In this document: positions 25,335 to 37,354 of the stretch, piece after piece
Layout: the number at the start of each line of letters is the position of its first letter
How positions within the stretch are numbered: the stretch's first letter is position 1
Assembly (NCBI RefSeq): GCF_029873635.1
Contig: NC_080419.1
Span: forward strand, 74,450,597 to 74,514,596
Source of the DNA: Malania oleifera
Taxonomy: Eukaryota > Streptophyta > Magnoliopsida > Santalales > Ximeniaceae
DNA: 64,000 nt
Direction: 5' to 3'
The notes under the pieces: generated by a model
Told to the model about the DNA's origin: nothing
Seen by the model: the letters and a program-made list of their open reading frames with translations, nothing else
The model's database searches: none
Made by a program: the position numbers and the translations under genes

Positions 25335-26931
25335 TGTAACGACCTGCTATTTAAATGGGTTTTATTTTTTATTTTTTTTTATACTATAACATTTAACATG
25401 CTCTGATACCATACCATTAACCTAAGCAGCGAGAAGCAGAAATCACATAAATATAACCATATGTAAATACATACAATACCAGAGTACTAGAATGTATCCC
25501 CAAAATATACATATATATATCTGTTTCCCCAAAATACCCTCAACGGGTTAGGGCTATACAAAAGTACTCCCACAATACTCACTTCACTGTCAGGGCAATA
25601 CTGAAGCCCCTCCATTTGCGAGCCTGGCCTGCTCGCCTACCTAGATCACCTGAAAAATGATTCAACACTAGGATGAGCCAACGCTCAGTAAGACAAAATG
25701 TGATATTACTAGTGTGTAGCAAATGAGTTCAATATTAAGAAAATTTGTTTCTATATAATCATGTATAACTGGATATGTAAATACAGTGCAAGTAATAAAA
25801 TCCACCACCATATCCATGTTGCTTAACATAACAGTATTGTAGGTTACTATTCAAAATACTTCTAATGTACATAAGTATACTCTCTGTCTCTAGAAATCCG
25901 TATATATATAATAATAACTGAAATTTTTCCTGTGGATAACTGTGTGTCATGATTTAACCCCTCATGACAGAGCTGTGCGGCCCGTAGGAGGGATCTACAC
26001 TGGCTGGCTGACCAGGGTAAATCACCATACTTCATCGGTTTGATTTGCCCACCTCAACCCATATCTGATGGGAAGCCTGTCCACGTCAAGGGCCTAGGTG
26101 ATCGACCTACTACCACGTATCATCTAAATAGGTGGTTGCACTCATAACATAAATATTTGTAGCAACGGTACCGTGCTCTACTGTATGGTCCAACAGGGTC
26201 TGATACTATATAATATATTTCTATATACAACTATCTGATTTACCATGATTCTGAAATAACTGTAATAACCATGATACTAAATAAACTGTAACTGTAATCC
26301 ATACGTCATAGTACTGAGAACTGTATAATCATAATACTGAAACTGCATAATCATAGTACTGAAATTCATATAATCAGGGTACTGAGATTCGTATAATCAT
26401 GGTACTAAAATTCGTATAATCATGGTACTAGAATTTGTATAATCATGGTACTGAAATTCGTAAAATCATAATACTGAAATTCGTAAAACATATCTCCGTA
26501 CTATATTCATATTCTCAAGCCACACCATACTTTAATACATAATATTCATAATTTAATAAACCGTATAATATTTTAATATTACCTAGCATAGCATATTTCT
26601 CTTACCTGACTACTAGAAAGCCACTATGGTATACTGGCCTAACACTCGTAGGGCCTCCTACACAACACCTTGAAAATAACTTTTGCTAGAACAAAATGTC
26701 AGTATTTCTTCACCTAAATCATCTCCTATAACTGTCAGAAGACCAAAAATGGACTAAAAGGCCTTACCCTGAATTTGGTATGAAATCCAACTTCGTTTCA
26801 CCAACGATCCGCTCCAATAGACTTGCAAAGAACTTCGCCAGGAGTGTCGTGGTGGCTTCGGATTGTCGATCTGGTGACTGGCGGGGCCAAAATTGAAGAG
26901 AGAAGGGAGAGAGACTGTAGGAGAGAGAAAG

Positions 26932-26979
<48 letters not shown>

Positions 26980-27367
26980 ACCAAAAATGTGATAAAAATC
27001 CAATTTTTCACTACTTAGAGGGCCAGATTCGTCAACGAGACACGTCACTTCGTCGACGAGTCCTTAACTAAATTCGTCGATGAACCTTACCCTTCATCAA
27101 CGAAATTCAGAGTAGCCCAAATCCTTCTCCTGTTATTTTCTCGTCGACGAGACAGGACCTCATCAATGAGGTCCTGAAGACCTTCGTCGATGAATCCCTA
27201 TATTCATTGACGAAGCCCAGAAATTCCTTGAAATTATTATCTCCAAAATGTAATGTTGTCGATGAACGCGAAGCGTTCGTCGACGAAACCTAAAACTTCC
27301 TTCTGTTTCTGTTTCCATTTCTCTCCCTCATTAATATTTAAATACTATTATTCTTTGAGTCACTACA
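25335..27367 (-). repeat. 3' LTR of element A
   Basis: Plus-strand ends are TGTAACGACC and CACTACA. It aligns with 32421-34322 at roughly 95% by eye. It contains a 23-bp minisatellite at about 26305-26488, a (GA)n run at about 26936-26977 and a cluster of TCGTCGACGA-like palindromes at about 27028-27290. It is longer than its partner mainly through the GA run and a deletion in the right copy's palindrome cluster. Confidence 0.93.
26305..26488. repeat. 23-bp minisatellite inside the element A LTR
   Basis: About eight imperfect units related to ATAATCATGGTACTGAAATT occur in tandem. The same array is present in the other LTR at about 33390-33570, so it predates insertion of the element. Confidence 0.85.
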
Positions 27368-27380
27368 TTCTCTCCTCCTT
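27368..27380 (-). other. Polypurine tract of element A
   Basis: The minus strand reads AAGGAGGAGAGAA directly before the 3' LTR, as expected for the plus-strand primer of a gypsy element. Confidence 0.8.
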
Positions 27381-27643
27381 ATTAAATTTCATCCTTGAAA
27401 TATACTATCTATATCACTATCTATACACTCCATCATCTAGTAAAAGAAAAGGGTCTACTTATTTTATTACCTACCCTCACTTATGGCGGAGGAATACCGT
27501 GGTTACATGGGTCGTTCTGGGAGATTACAACCATAAAAAAAAATTTCCCCCAAAACCAAAATACTACCTATCCTATACACTACATTACAATTTCACCATG
27601 CTAAATAAAATAAAATTACTATTATTTTAATTATACATCACTA
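27381..27643 (-). other. Non-coding tail of element A with a LINE-like 3'-end box
   Basis: This 263-bp stretch lies between the pol stop and the polypurine tract. Positions 27476-27502 match 14668-14694 of the LINE insertion at 26 of 27 bases, followed on the minus strand by an AATAAA-like sequence in both places. Confidence 0.5.
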
Positions 27644-30231
27644 CTATGACCCACTAAACAAGTGGGGATATTTCTGTCAAATCTCACTTTCAAGTTCCCA
27701 TGAAGCCTCTTCTATTGCGTGGTTTCTCCATAGAACTTTTACCAACCATATCTTCTTAATGCGCAATTCATGTTCTTTCCTATCTAGGATCTGTACTGGA
27801 GTTTCTTCATATACTAAAGCCTCACTAACCTTCAGTTCCGTATGGATGATAATATGGGAAGGATTTGGGACGTATTTTCTTAGCATAGAAACATGAAATA
27901 CGTCATGAACTCGAAATAGAGATGGCGGTAAAGCTAGCGGATAGGCTACTGACCCAATCTTCTCAAGTATCTCAAATGGACCAATTAACCTAGGGCTCAA
28001 CTTACCCTTCTTCCCAAATCTCAAGATCCCCTTCAGTGGAGTTATTCTCAGAAATACATGATCACCCACTTCAAATTCCAGTTTTCGGCGATGAGTATCC
28101 GCATAGCTTTTCTTCCGACTCTACGCTGCATTGATTCTATCTCAAATAAGTCAGACTTTATCACACGTTTGCTGAATTATCTCTGGACCCAAAACTCGCC
28201 TTTCACCTAGTTCATCCTAGAAAAGAGGAGATCGACATCTCCTACCATATAATGCCTCGTAGGTTACCATGTTGATGCTAGTTTGATAACTATTATTATA
28301 AGCAAATTCAACTAGAGGCAAAAATTGAATCCAGCTACCTCCAAAGTCTAGCACACAGGCACGAAGCATATCTTCCAATACCTAGATTGTTCTCTCAATC
28401 TGACCGTCTGTCTGAGGATGGAAAGCAGTGTTGAATGCTAACTGAGTCCCCAATTCCTCCTATAAGCTCCTCTAGAATCGTGATATAAAACGTGGGTCAC
28501 GATCCGAGACTATGGATACCAGCACTCCATGGGGTCAAACAATCTCCTGTATATGTATCTCTACTAACCGATTCATAGGGTAGTTAACTTTAATGGGCAG
28601 AAAATGCGTTGTCTTCGTCAGTCTATCAACCACCACCCAAATAGCATTCTGACCATGCGACGCTGGCGACAGCCCAATAACAAAATCCATGGATACGTGG
28701 TCCCACTTCCACTCGAAAATAAAAAGTGGCTACAATTGACCAGCCTGCCTCTAGTTCTCAGCATTAATCTGCTGGCGTGTCAAACACTGCTGCACAAACT
28801 CTGCTATCTCCCTCTTCATGCCACTCCACGAGAAATACTCTCGCAAATCCGTATACATTTTTGTACTGCCAGGATGAACGGTGTATAAAGATTAGTGTGC
28901 CTCCTCTAGAATCGTCCTCCTGCTGCTATCATCTGCAGGTACACACAATCTGGAGTGAAATCTCAAACCCCCATCATCAGAAATACTAAATTCCTCTCCC
29001 TAACCATCTTGTATTCTGGAAAACACCTCCACTAACTCTGGATCATCTCTCTGAGCAGCTTTAATCTTTTCATATAATGTGGGTTGTACAACCAAACTGG
29101 CAATAAGTTCCTAAGGATCATCCTCCACTAATTCCACACCGAGTCTTTCTAAGTCCATCTGAATCGGATGCTGAACTACCACTGCTAGCTGTGCTACGTC
29201 TCCTTATTTACGGCTCAAAGCATCAGCCACCACATTTGTTTTACCCGGGTGGTAACTGATGGTACAGTCGTAATCCTTGATAAGTTCCAACCACATCCTC
29301 TTCTACATGTTCAACTCTTTTTGTGTGAAGAAATACTTTAGACTCTTATGATCAGAAAATATCTCACACCTCTCACCATATAAGTAATGTCTCTAGATTT
29401 TCAGTGCATGTACAACCGCAGCCAATTCCAAATCGTGAGTAGGATAGTTCTTTTCATATTCTTTCAACTGTCTAGATGCATATGCTACCACCCTATCATA
29501 CTGCATCAGCACGCAACCAAGCCCTTTCAAAGACGCGTCACTGTAGATAACATAACCATCACCTCCTGATGGAATCGTCAGCACTGGTGCAGTGATGAGC
29601 CGCTACTTTAATTCCTGAAAACTCTGCTCGTGTTCTTCATCCCACACAAATCTGGTATTTTTCCTAGTCAACCGCGTGAGAGGTCCTGACAAAGCTAAAA
29701 ATCCCTCCACAAATCGGCGATAATAACCTGCCAGTCCTAAGAAACTCCTAACTTCCTGCACATTCCTTGGCCTGGTCCAATTTACCACTGCATCAATCTT
29801 GTTGGGATCCACTGAAACGTCATCTCTTGAAATCACATGGCCCAAAAATGCAACTTTCTCAAGCCAGAACTCACACTTTGTAAACGTGGCGTAAAGCTTG
29901 TCGTCCTTGAGTGTATGCGGCACCAGCCTTAAATGCACCTCACGATCCTCAAAACTCCTCGAGTACACCAGTATATCATCAATGAAAACTACTACAAACT
30001 GATTTAAATACCGGTGAAAAACTCTGTTCATCAAGTCCATGAACACAGCTGGAGCATTCGTCTGACCAAATGGCATAACAAGGAACTCGTAGTGCCCATA
30101 CCTGGTCCTGAAGGCTATCTTCGCAACGTCTTCTGCTTTTACTCTTACTTGATGATACCCTGATCTGAGGTCGATCTTGGAATACACCCGTGTACCCTAG
30201 AGTTGATCAAACAGATCGTCGATACGAGGTA
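27644..30231 (-). pseudogene. Element A pol: reverse transcriptase, RNase H, integrase, chromodomain-like tail
   Basis: One frame runs from about 30231 to a natural stop at 27644 with no further frameshift. The reverse transcriptase shows [14 protein letters not shown] and, at 29986-29975, the catalytic FIDD. RNase H begins near 29540 ([18 protein letters not shown]). Integrase pieces follow, including FVIGLSPASQGQNAIWVVVD, SIVSDRDPRF and FHPQTDGQIERTIQ. The C-terminus has GPFEILEKIG and a tail PVQILDRKEHELRIKK, which in chromoviruses directs integration to heterochromatin. In-frame stops interrupt it throughout, for example TAG at 30197, 29603 and 29393 and TGA at 27677. It is a pseudogene. 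Confidence 0.9.
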
Positions 30232-32115
30232 GAGGATATTATTCTTAATAGTAACCTTGTTTATCTCCCTGTAGTCAATACACATCCTCATGGACCTGTC
30301 TTTCTTCTTTACGAACAACACTGGTGCTCCCCACGGTGATACATTGGGTCGTATAAGTCATTTGTTCAACAAATCCTATAACTACTCCTTTAATTCTCCC
30401 AATTCATCTAGAGCCATACGATAAGGAACCTTAGAAATTGGCGCAGTCCCTAGAGGTAAATCTATAAGAAAATCTACCTCGCGTACAGGAGGCAATTCTG
30501 GTAACTCCTCTGGAAAAACATCTGAAAATTCTTGTACTACTGGAGTGCTGTCAATCTTTAATTCATTTTCAAATACTTCTTTTACAAACGCTATAAACCC
30601 CTAATCTCCGTCCAAGAGTAATCCACTCGCCTGCACGGCTGACACCAGCTATGTTGGAGCACGTATCCGTGAACCAATGAATTTGAATTACTGCTCTCTC
30701 AGAGGTCTGAAAATTACTTCTTTCTAGAAACAATTAATGCTAGCGTGATTGATAGCCAACCAATCCATACCCAGTATTATATTGAACCCACACATACCAA
30801 ACACAATAAGATCTGCTGGTAGTAATTTCCCCTGAATTTCTATCGAATAGCCCCTAAGTACCCTCTGACATCTTATCACTGATCCTGATGGTGTAGCTAC
30901 TGACAGTGCTATATCTAATGACTGGGCACTCTCAGATAATTTAACATAAGATGCAAAAATGAAAAAATAAGTAGCACCTGAGTCAGAAAGAACAATAACT
31001 GGATGTGATAAAACAGTAAATGTACCTGTCACCACATCTGTAGCAGCCTCTGCATCACCCGGCATCAAAGCGTATACTCGCGCTGGGGCCACATTCCTCT
31101 ACTGGTCACCACGAGGCCCCTGGTATCCTCCCTGAGCTACCTGATGTCCTCCCTGATAAGGCCTGGGAGCTGGGACCTGGTCATGCTGACCTCGGCATTC
31201 ACGTACCACGTGACTGGGTCTCCCACAATGATAACATACACCTCTACCTACCCGACACTCCCCCAAGTGATGTCTCCCGCACGTCTAACACACCAGGTAA
31301 GTCGGCGTACCCTGGTTCTTACAAAGTCCTGCCATCTGCCTCTGGTCTCCCCTATCGCGACCTCCTCTCCATGCACCCCTACTGGAGCCAGACTGAAAAC
31401 CCTGAGGCGCAAGCCTCTTCCTCTGACTCTGAGCTGCTACACCCCTCTGAATACCACTCTCAATAATCACAGCTCTATCTACAACCTATGTGAATGTCTG
31501 AACCCTGAAACCAATCATCTGCTCAAACAAATTTTCCCTCAGTCCCTCTTCAAACTTCCTTGCCCTTTTCTCTTCATTAGGTTCCAGATGTGGAGCAAAA
31601 AGGAACAACTCGATAAATAGAGCCGCGTACTGGGATACAGTCATCTGCCCCAGTACCAGATGCAGAAACTCTGCTGTTTTCTTGCTCCGAACGATCGCAG
31701 AGAAATACCGCTTGAAGAACAGCTCCTTGAATCGATCCCACGTCACTAGTACTGAAATCGGCCTCTGCTCCTCTATTAGACGCGCTGATCTCCACCAGCA
31801 CTTTGCCTCCCCTGTCAGTTTGAATGTCGTAAACGCCACCTTCTGCTCATCTATCCAAGTAAGCACAGCCAATGTCTCTTCAATGTCTTGGACCCAATTC
31901 TCAACTATAATTGGGTCATCTCCTCTAATGAAGGATGGGGGCTTCATCCGCGTAAACTACTCGATCGAACAGCCATGCTCCCCAGAACTCCTGGCCATCT
32001 CAGCCATCACCTGCTGAGTGACACTATGCAATACAACCTCTATATCTCCTCCACCTATGCTGGAAGGTCCTAACCTATCCTTCCCAGCATTCGTGCCACT
32101 ACTTCCTGGGTCCAT
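30232..32115 (-). pseudogene. Element A gag-protease, with start of pol
   Basis: Starting from ATG at 32115 (MDPGSSG) a single frame continues to about 30232. A 1-bp loss there puts the rest of pol out of frame. Gag shows WVQDIEETLAVL, FKLTGEAKCWW and RFKELFFKRYF, and a zinc knuckle CYHCGRPSHVVREC at 31236-31195. The protease active site is VLSDSGATYFF near 30995. The segment before reverse transcriptase includes [19 protein letters not shown] near 30300-30250. In-frame stops include TAG at 31957, 31486, 31285, 31099 and 30724. The normal product would be the capsid, protease and polymerase precursor. Confidence 0.88.
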
Positions 32116-32405
32116 TCTAAAAATAAAAAACATACTCAAGAACTTTATCTCCTATATGAACCTATCATGTACAAACTCAAAATTAATTACCTTCCCTGAC
32201 CTTAACTCAATATCTAGTTCTGTCACCTAGACACACGACCTGTCAATAGTTTACTATGGTTTTCCTGAAATCGTCACCCTAGGAAAAACATAGAAACCAC
32301 CACGAAAATCTTGTATCCAGACAACCGAACAAACCTCAAATCCTTTTCCTATACTCTGGTGTTGCTTTTGCTGCACTTTAAAGTCTACAGAACCTAGCAA
32401 CCTAG

Positions 32406-32417
32406 GCTCTGATACCA
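32406..32417 (-). other. Primer binding site of element A
   Basis: The minus strand reads TGGTATCAGAGC three bases after the 5' LTR, complementary to initiator-Met tRNA. Confidence 0.9.
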
Positions 32418-32420
32418 AAC

Positions 32421-34322
32421 TATAACGACCTGCTATTTAAATGGGTTTTATTTTTTATTTTATACTATGACATTTAACATGCTCTGATACCATACCATTA
32501 ACCTAAGAAGTGAGAAGCAGAAATCACATAAACATAACCATATGTAAATACATACAATACCAGAGTACTAGAATGTATCCCCAAAATATACATATATATA
32601 TTTGTTTCCCCAAAATACCCTCAACGAGTTAGGGCTATACAAAAATACTCCAACAATACTCACTTCACTGTCAGGGCAATACTGAAGCCCCTCCATTTGC
32701 GAGCCTGACCTGCTCGCCTACCTAGATCACCTGAAAAATGATTCAACACTGGGATGAGCCAACGCTCAGTAAGACGAAATGTGCTATTATTAGTGTGTGG
32801 CAAATGAGTTCAATATTATGAAAATATGTTTCTATATAATCATGTATAACTGGATATGTAAATACAGTACAAGTAATAAAATCCACCACCATATCCATGC
32901 TACTTAATATAACAGTATTGTAGATTGCTATTCAAAATACTTCTAATGTACATAAGTATACTCTCTGTCTCTGGAAATCCATATATACATAATAATAACT
33001 AAAATCTTCCCTGTGGATAACTGTGTGTCATGATTTAACCCCTCACGACAGGGTTGTGAGGCCCATAGGTGGGATCTACACTAGATGGCCGACGAGGGTA
33101 AATCACTATACTCCATCGGTCTGATCTGCCCACCTCAACCAATATCTGATGGGAAGTCTGTCCATGTCAAGGGCCTAGGTGATAGACCTACTACCACGTA
33201 TTATCTAAATAGGTGGTTGCACTCATAACATAAATATTTGTAGCAACGGTACCGTGCTCTACTGTATGGTCCAACAGGGTCTGATACTATATAATATATT
33301 TCTATATACAACTATCTGATTTACCATGATTTTGAAATAACCGTAATAACCATGATACTAAATAAACTGTAACTGTAATCCATACGTCATAGTACTGAGA
33401 ACTGTATAATCATAACACTGAAACTTCATAATCATAGTACTGAAATTCATATAATCATGTTACTGAGATTCGTATAATCATGGTTTTAAAATTCGTATAA
33501 TCATGGTACTAGAATTTGTAAAATTATGGTACTGAAATTCGTAAAATCATGATACTGAAACTCGTAAAACATATCTTCGTACTATATTCTTATTCTCAAG
33601 CCACACCATACTTTAATACATAATATTCATAATTTAATAAACTGCATAATATTTTAAAATTGCCTAGCATAGCATATTTCCCTTACCTGACTACTAGAAA
33701 ACCCCTATGGTATACTGGCCTAACACCCGCAGGGCCTCCTACACAACACCCTGAAAACAACATTTGCTAGAACAAAATATCAGTATTTCTTCGCCTACAT
33801 CATCTCCTATAACTTTCAGAAGACTAGAAATGGACTAAAAGGCCTTACCCTGAATTTGGGATGAAATCCAACTTCGTTTCACCAACGATCCACTCTGGCA
33901 GACTTGCAAAGAACTTCGTCAGGAGCATCGTGGTGGCTTCGGATCATCGATCCGACGACTGGCGGGGCTGAAATCGAAGAGAGAAGGGAGAGAGACCGTA
34001 GAAGAGAGAAAGGAGAGAGAGAGAGCACTGAAAATGTGATAAAAGTCTGAGTTTTCACTACTTATTGGGCCAGATTCGTCGATGAGACACGTCACCTAGT
34101 CGATGAGTCCTTAAGTAAATTCGTCGACAAACCTTACCCTTCATCGACAAAATTCAGAGTAGCCCAAATCCTTCTCTCGGTATTTTCTCATCGATGTGGT
34201 CCTAAAGACCTTTGTCGACGAATCCCTGTATTCGTCGACGAAACCTACTGCCTCCTTCTGTTTTTGTTTTCATTTCTCTCCCTCATTATTATTTAAATAC
34301 TATTATTCTTCGGGTCACTAAA
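32421..34322 (-). repeat. 5' LTR of element A
   Basis: Partner of 25335-27367. Plus-strand ends read TATAACGACC (TG changed to TA) and CACTAAA (CA changed to AA), so both termini carry point changes. Palindrome cluster at about 34076-34246. Confidence 0.92.
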
Positions 34323-34327
34323 TTTAC

Positions 34328-35453
34328 ATGGTATCTCATGAGGCTGAAAATACACGTTCAAGTGACTTGTAGTACTTAGGGTTCCTTGTGAGCACTGAGA
34401 GAGCGCCCATGACGACTATGACACCTTATGAGGTTTTGTTGAGTCATTTATCATGCTTTTGAGTTTTTGACGTCAACTCAGAGCTCATGGAACTCAAATT
34501 TCCTTTTTTCTAAATATTTTTTGTACACTAGTCTATGTTTTTGACTTGCTAACCTAGAGGTGACATCTAGTGGAGAGATAGAAACCTAGGTCATGTAGCC
34601 TACTCAAGATGTGAAGGCTGAACCACCCCTAGAAATAGACTTAGTTCATAGACTACTATTCGATCTTAATTCCCATTGGTGGTATGAAGACAATAAAAGA
34701 AGTGTAATGATTGTCCTAATTGACAATGAAAATACAGAAATTGAAGAATGAGTAGAAGAAAAAATAAGAAAAATAGAAGTGAACATGAAATGAAAGGTTA
34801 ATATCTGCTCCATATAAATTCCACAAAAAGTTATGGACACGACACATATTCTCCACATATGAAGACTCTTCATCCACTTAATGCCTTAGATGTATTCACT
34901 CCTAGTTTGTGAATAAGTTGATCTAGGGTGGTCTTAGTTTGATATGGCGAGTAGGTGAGAAGATGTTAGGGTGAAGGACCCGACACCTCACAAATAGGTT
35001 GGATTTTTTCAGACTAGTACACTCTATACATTTAGCCTTTGTTCCTTGCAATATGTGGGATGTTTGATCGTGACACTCCTCCTCACATATGATGAGTGAA
35101 ACCATTTTTTAGAGTATTTTTTGAGGGTGTACCAATTAGGTTGAGTCAAAACGACCGTTATGTAGGTGTCCAATACATTAACTCTGAATTGTATTGCTGG
35201 TTAACTTCATGTGATTATATTGTTCTTAATAGTCATATAACGATGAAACTTGCATGAATGACTTATTTCGAAGTTACGTGTATTATATATGATGAGTTTA
35301 TGTAAAATTTGGTTATACTCCTGTATGTAAAACAATATGATTGTGTTGTATGTGCAGTCCTTTTATGTTTGTTGGAATTAGTATTTGTTCATACCGCCTA
35401 GGATTTCATTCACGTTATTTGCTAGAGACTAGCAAAGTGTTAGTTGAGGGGTG
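34328..35453 (+). other. 3' internal non-coding part of element D
   Basis: About 1.1 kb continuing element D after element A. No ORF with family similarity was found. It ends in the polypurine tract TTAGTTGAGGGGTG directly before the right LTR. Confidence 0.6.
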
Positions 35454-36432
35454 TGATTACGAGTCTAAATTGTGTAATTAGGCATTTAAAATCATGCATT
35501 AAAGATTACAATATTTAGATCATTACTCCATAATTTACGAATTTGTGGTAACTTATTATTACAGGATAATTTTTGGACATTAAAGGGGAGATTAAAAATG
35601 TACGTGTGTGTATGTGAGCTAGAGTTCAAATCAAGGTCAAGTGCATGAAGCTAAATATCGAAGACCGGACTGTGAGCCACATGCTTGCAAATGACGAGCC
35701 ATGCGCACAGTTGTTTGAAGTCGTGTGCGTGTGTAAAAATTAAAGAATCAAAGCTATGCAATGTGATAATTTTTGAAATTAAAGAAGACATAAAAGAGAA
35801 TTGTGTGCCGTGTGAGAAGACTATGTGGGTTTCATGCACATGAATCCTTGTCATGCAATGAAAAGTGAGCAACAATCCAAGTTCAAAATTTGCTAGGAGA
35901 CAACTTGAACATATTTTGGTATTTTAACCATAACTCTTTCATCGGACATCGTATTGGTGGCATTGGAAATATTACTAAGATATCTACAATTCATTGAGAA
36001 ATAGCTTTTTTCTAATTCAAACGTTTACTAAGTCAAAATGGGGCTTGAAAAGGAAGTTATTGTGTTGGGCTGTGTGCAGTGCTCAAGGAAAAAAAAGGAG
36101 TCTTGGGGCGATCAAAAAAATGGCCCATGCACCTATCTCAAGAGGAGACACGGTTTGGGCAAAATATTAGAGGGAGAATAGGATATTTTATGGAGGATGA
36201 GGGTTTATGGGAGAAAAGGGAGCAGCGGGAGGCGGCAGTGCGCAGGATATCAAAAGACTCTCGACCTCTCTCAGTTCTCCCTTACTCTCTCATCTCTCTC
36301 TTTCTTTGAACTCAATTTTTTTAAAATTAACTTTATTGTTAAGTTTTTAATTTATTCAAAGTTTAGATTAATTTTTGTTTAAAAATAGTTTGTTTAATTT
36401 AAGAACTTTCTCTTTACTAGATAAATTTCTGT

Positions 36433-36476
<44 letters not shown>

Positions 36477-36958
36477 CATTTAAATTCTTGTTTGAGCATT
36501 ATTATTGTTAATTTCAATTTGTCTTCTTATTGAAAGTTTTTATAGGGATTTAATTATTTTCTTTGGGTGCTTTTATTACTAAAGTTGGTGTTTTTATTTA
36601 GAGTATATTCTTGCTTGAGTTTACATTTAAAGTTAATATTTTTATTTAGTTGAATGATTGTTGGGTTTAGTTCTTTTATTATTCTGACATTGAATCTGGT
36701 ATTTATTTAAGTTATTTCATGCATATTTAATTTTTAGTTAGAATTTAAATTTTATTGCCAAAATCTCAAAAATCCCAGGTAACTGAATTTGAACTATGTT
36801 CAGTAAATTTTTTTTTTCTTAATTTCTTTTGGAATTACACGAGTTTGGAATTAAAATGCATTCCCCGATAAGACGATCTGACCTTTGGGTTAAGTATTAC
36901 ACGACTGAACTTTTATACTTGGGATAGCTTCTGAACTGCTCATTTTTATAGTGAGTCA
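35454..36958 (+). repeat. 3' LTR of element D
   Basis: Aligns with 21319-22925 from TGATTACGAGTC to GTGAGTCA, with several small deletions and a shorter (CT)n run. Confidence 0.85.
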
Positions 36959-37030
36959 AACAACAATAATAGTCCAGATAGAATATGTTAGCAAACCAGA
37001 CTACTTGAGGCATTCAAGCTCCCATACCAA

Positions 37031-37115
<85 letters not shown>

Positions 37116-37354
37116 TTACTTTTCTCAACCAAGTCCATAAATAAAGACCGGACAAAAAAAGCTCCCTAGAGCCTCAATTTATGTATCATAACATCTTGTT
37201 GCTTCAATTTGACACTATTTCAACAGCATAAAGCATTGGATAAGCCTCATAGGCTCCTCTTCTTCTCTTAGTTAAGAATCATAATCACATAAGAAGTAGG
37301 ATTTCAATAATTAATTGACTTCTCCTGACTAATATAGTAGTATATCATCGACCT
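36959..37354. other. Interior of element C with (AAT)n run
   Basis: Unassigned sequence between D and the solo LTR. It contains about 28 AAT units at about 37030-37113. Confidence 0.6.

Larger units (their letters stand above)
25330..34327 (-). mobile_element. Element A: full-length Tekay-like Ty3/gypsy chromovirus
   Basis: The element occupies 25335-34322 and is flanked by identical TTTAC target duplications (25330-25334 and 34323-34327). Orientation is minus. It has two LTRs, an initiator-Met tRNA primer site, gag with a zinc knuckle, protease, reverse transcriptase, RNase H, integrase and a C-terminal chromodomain-like tail, then a polypurine tract. The order and the GPFEILEKIG motif plus tail identify a chromovirus, most like the Tekay/Del lineage. 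It is dead: about 29 in-frame stops decoded and at least one frameshift. It sits inside element D and is the innermost of four nested insertions. Confidence 0.92.
21319..36958 (+). mobile_element. Element D: gag-only gypsy-type element carrying element A
   Basis: Direct LTRs lie at 21319-22925 and 35454-36958, beginning TGATTACGAGTC and ending GTGAGTCA. A primer-site-like box TAGCGTCGTTGCCGG follows the left LTR, of the type found in Athila/Tat gypsy elements, and a polypurine tract (TTAGTTGAGGGGTG) precedes the right LTR. Between them is one decayed gag frame and long non-coding sequence. No protease, reverse transcriptase or integrase of D is seen on the plus strand, so it was probably non-autonomous or lost pol. 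Element A interrupts it at 25335-34322. Target duplications are unclear (AACGG against AACAA). Confidence 0.78.

Noticed and set aside
26305..26488. Regularly spaced repeats that could suggest a CRISPR array
   Set aside because: Direct tandem units without unique spacers, in both LTRs of a plant retrotransposon.
26754..27071. Overlapping ORFs with Ser-Leu or Arg-Glu repeats
   Set aside because: Translations of the (GA)n microsatellite in the LTR.
28604..28989. Plus-strand ORFs of 94 and 70 codons
   Set aside because: Antisense to the decayed integrase of element A.
31144..32230. Plus-strand ORFs of up to 158 codons
   Set aside because: Antisense to gag of element A, which has a zinc knuckle and family motifs on the minus strand.
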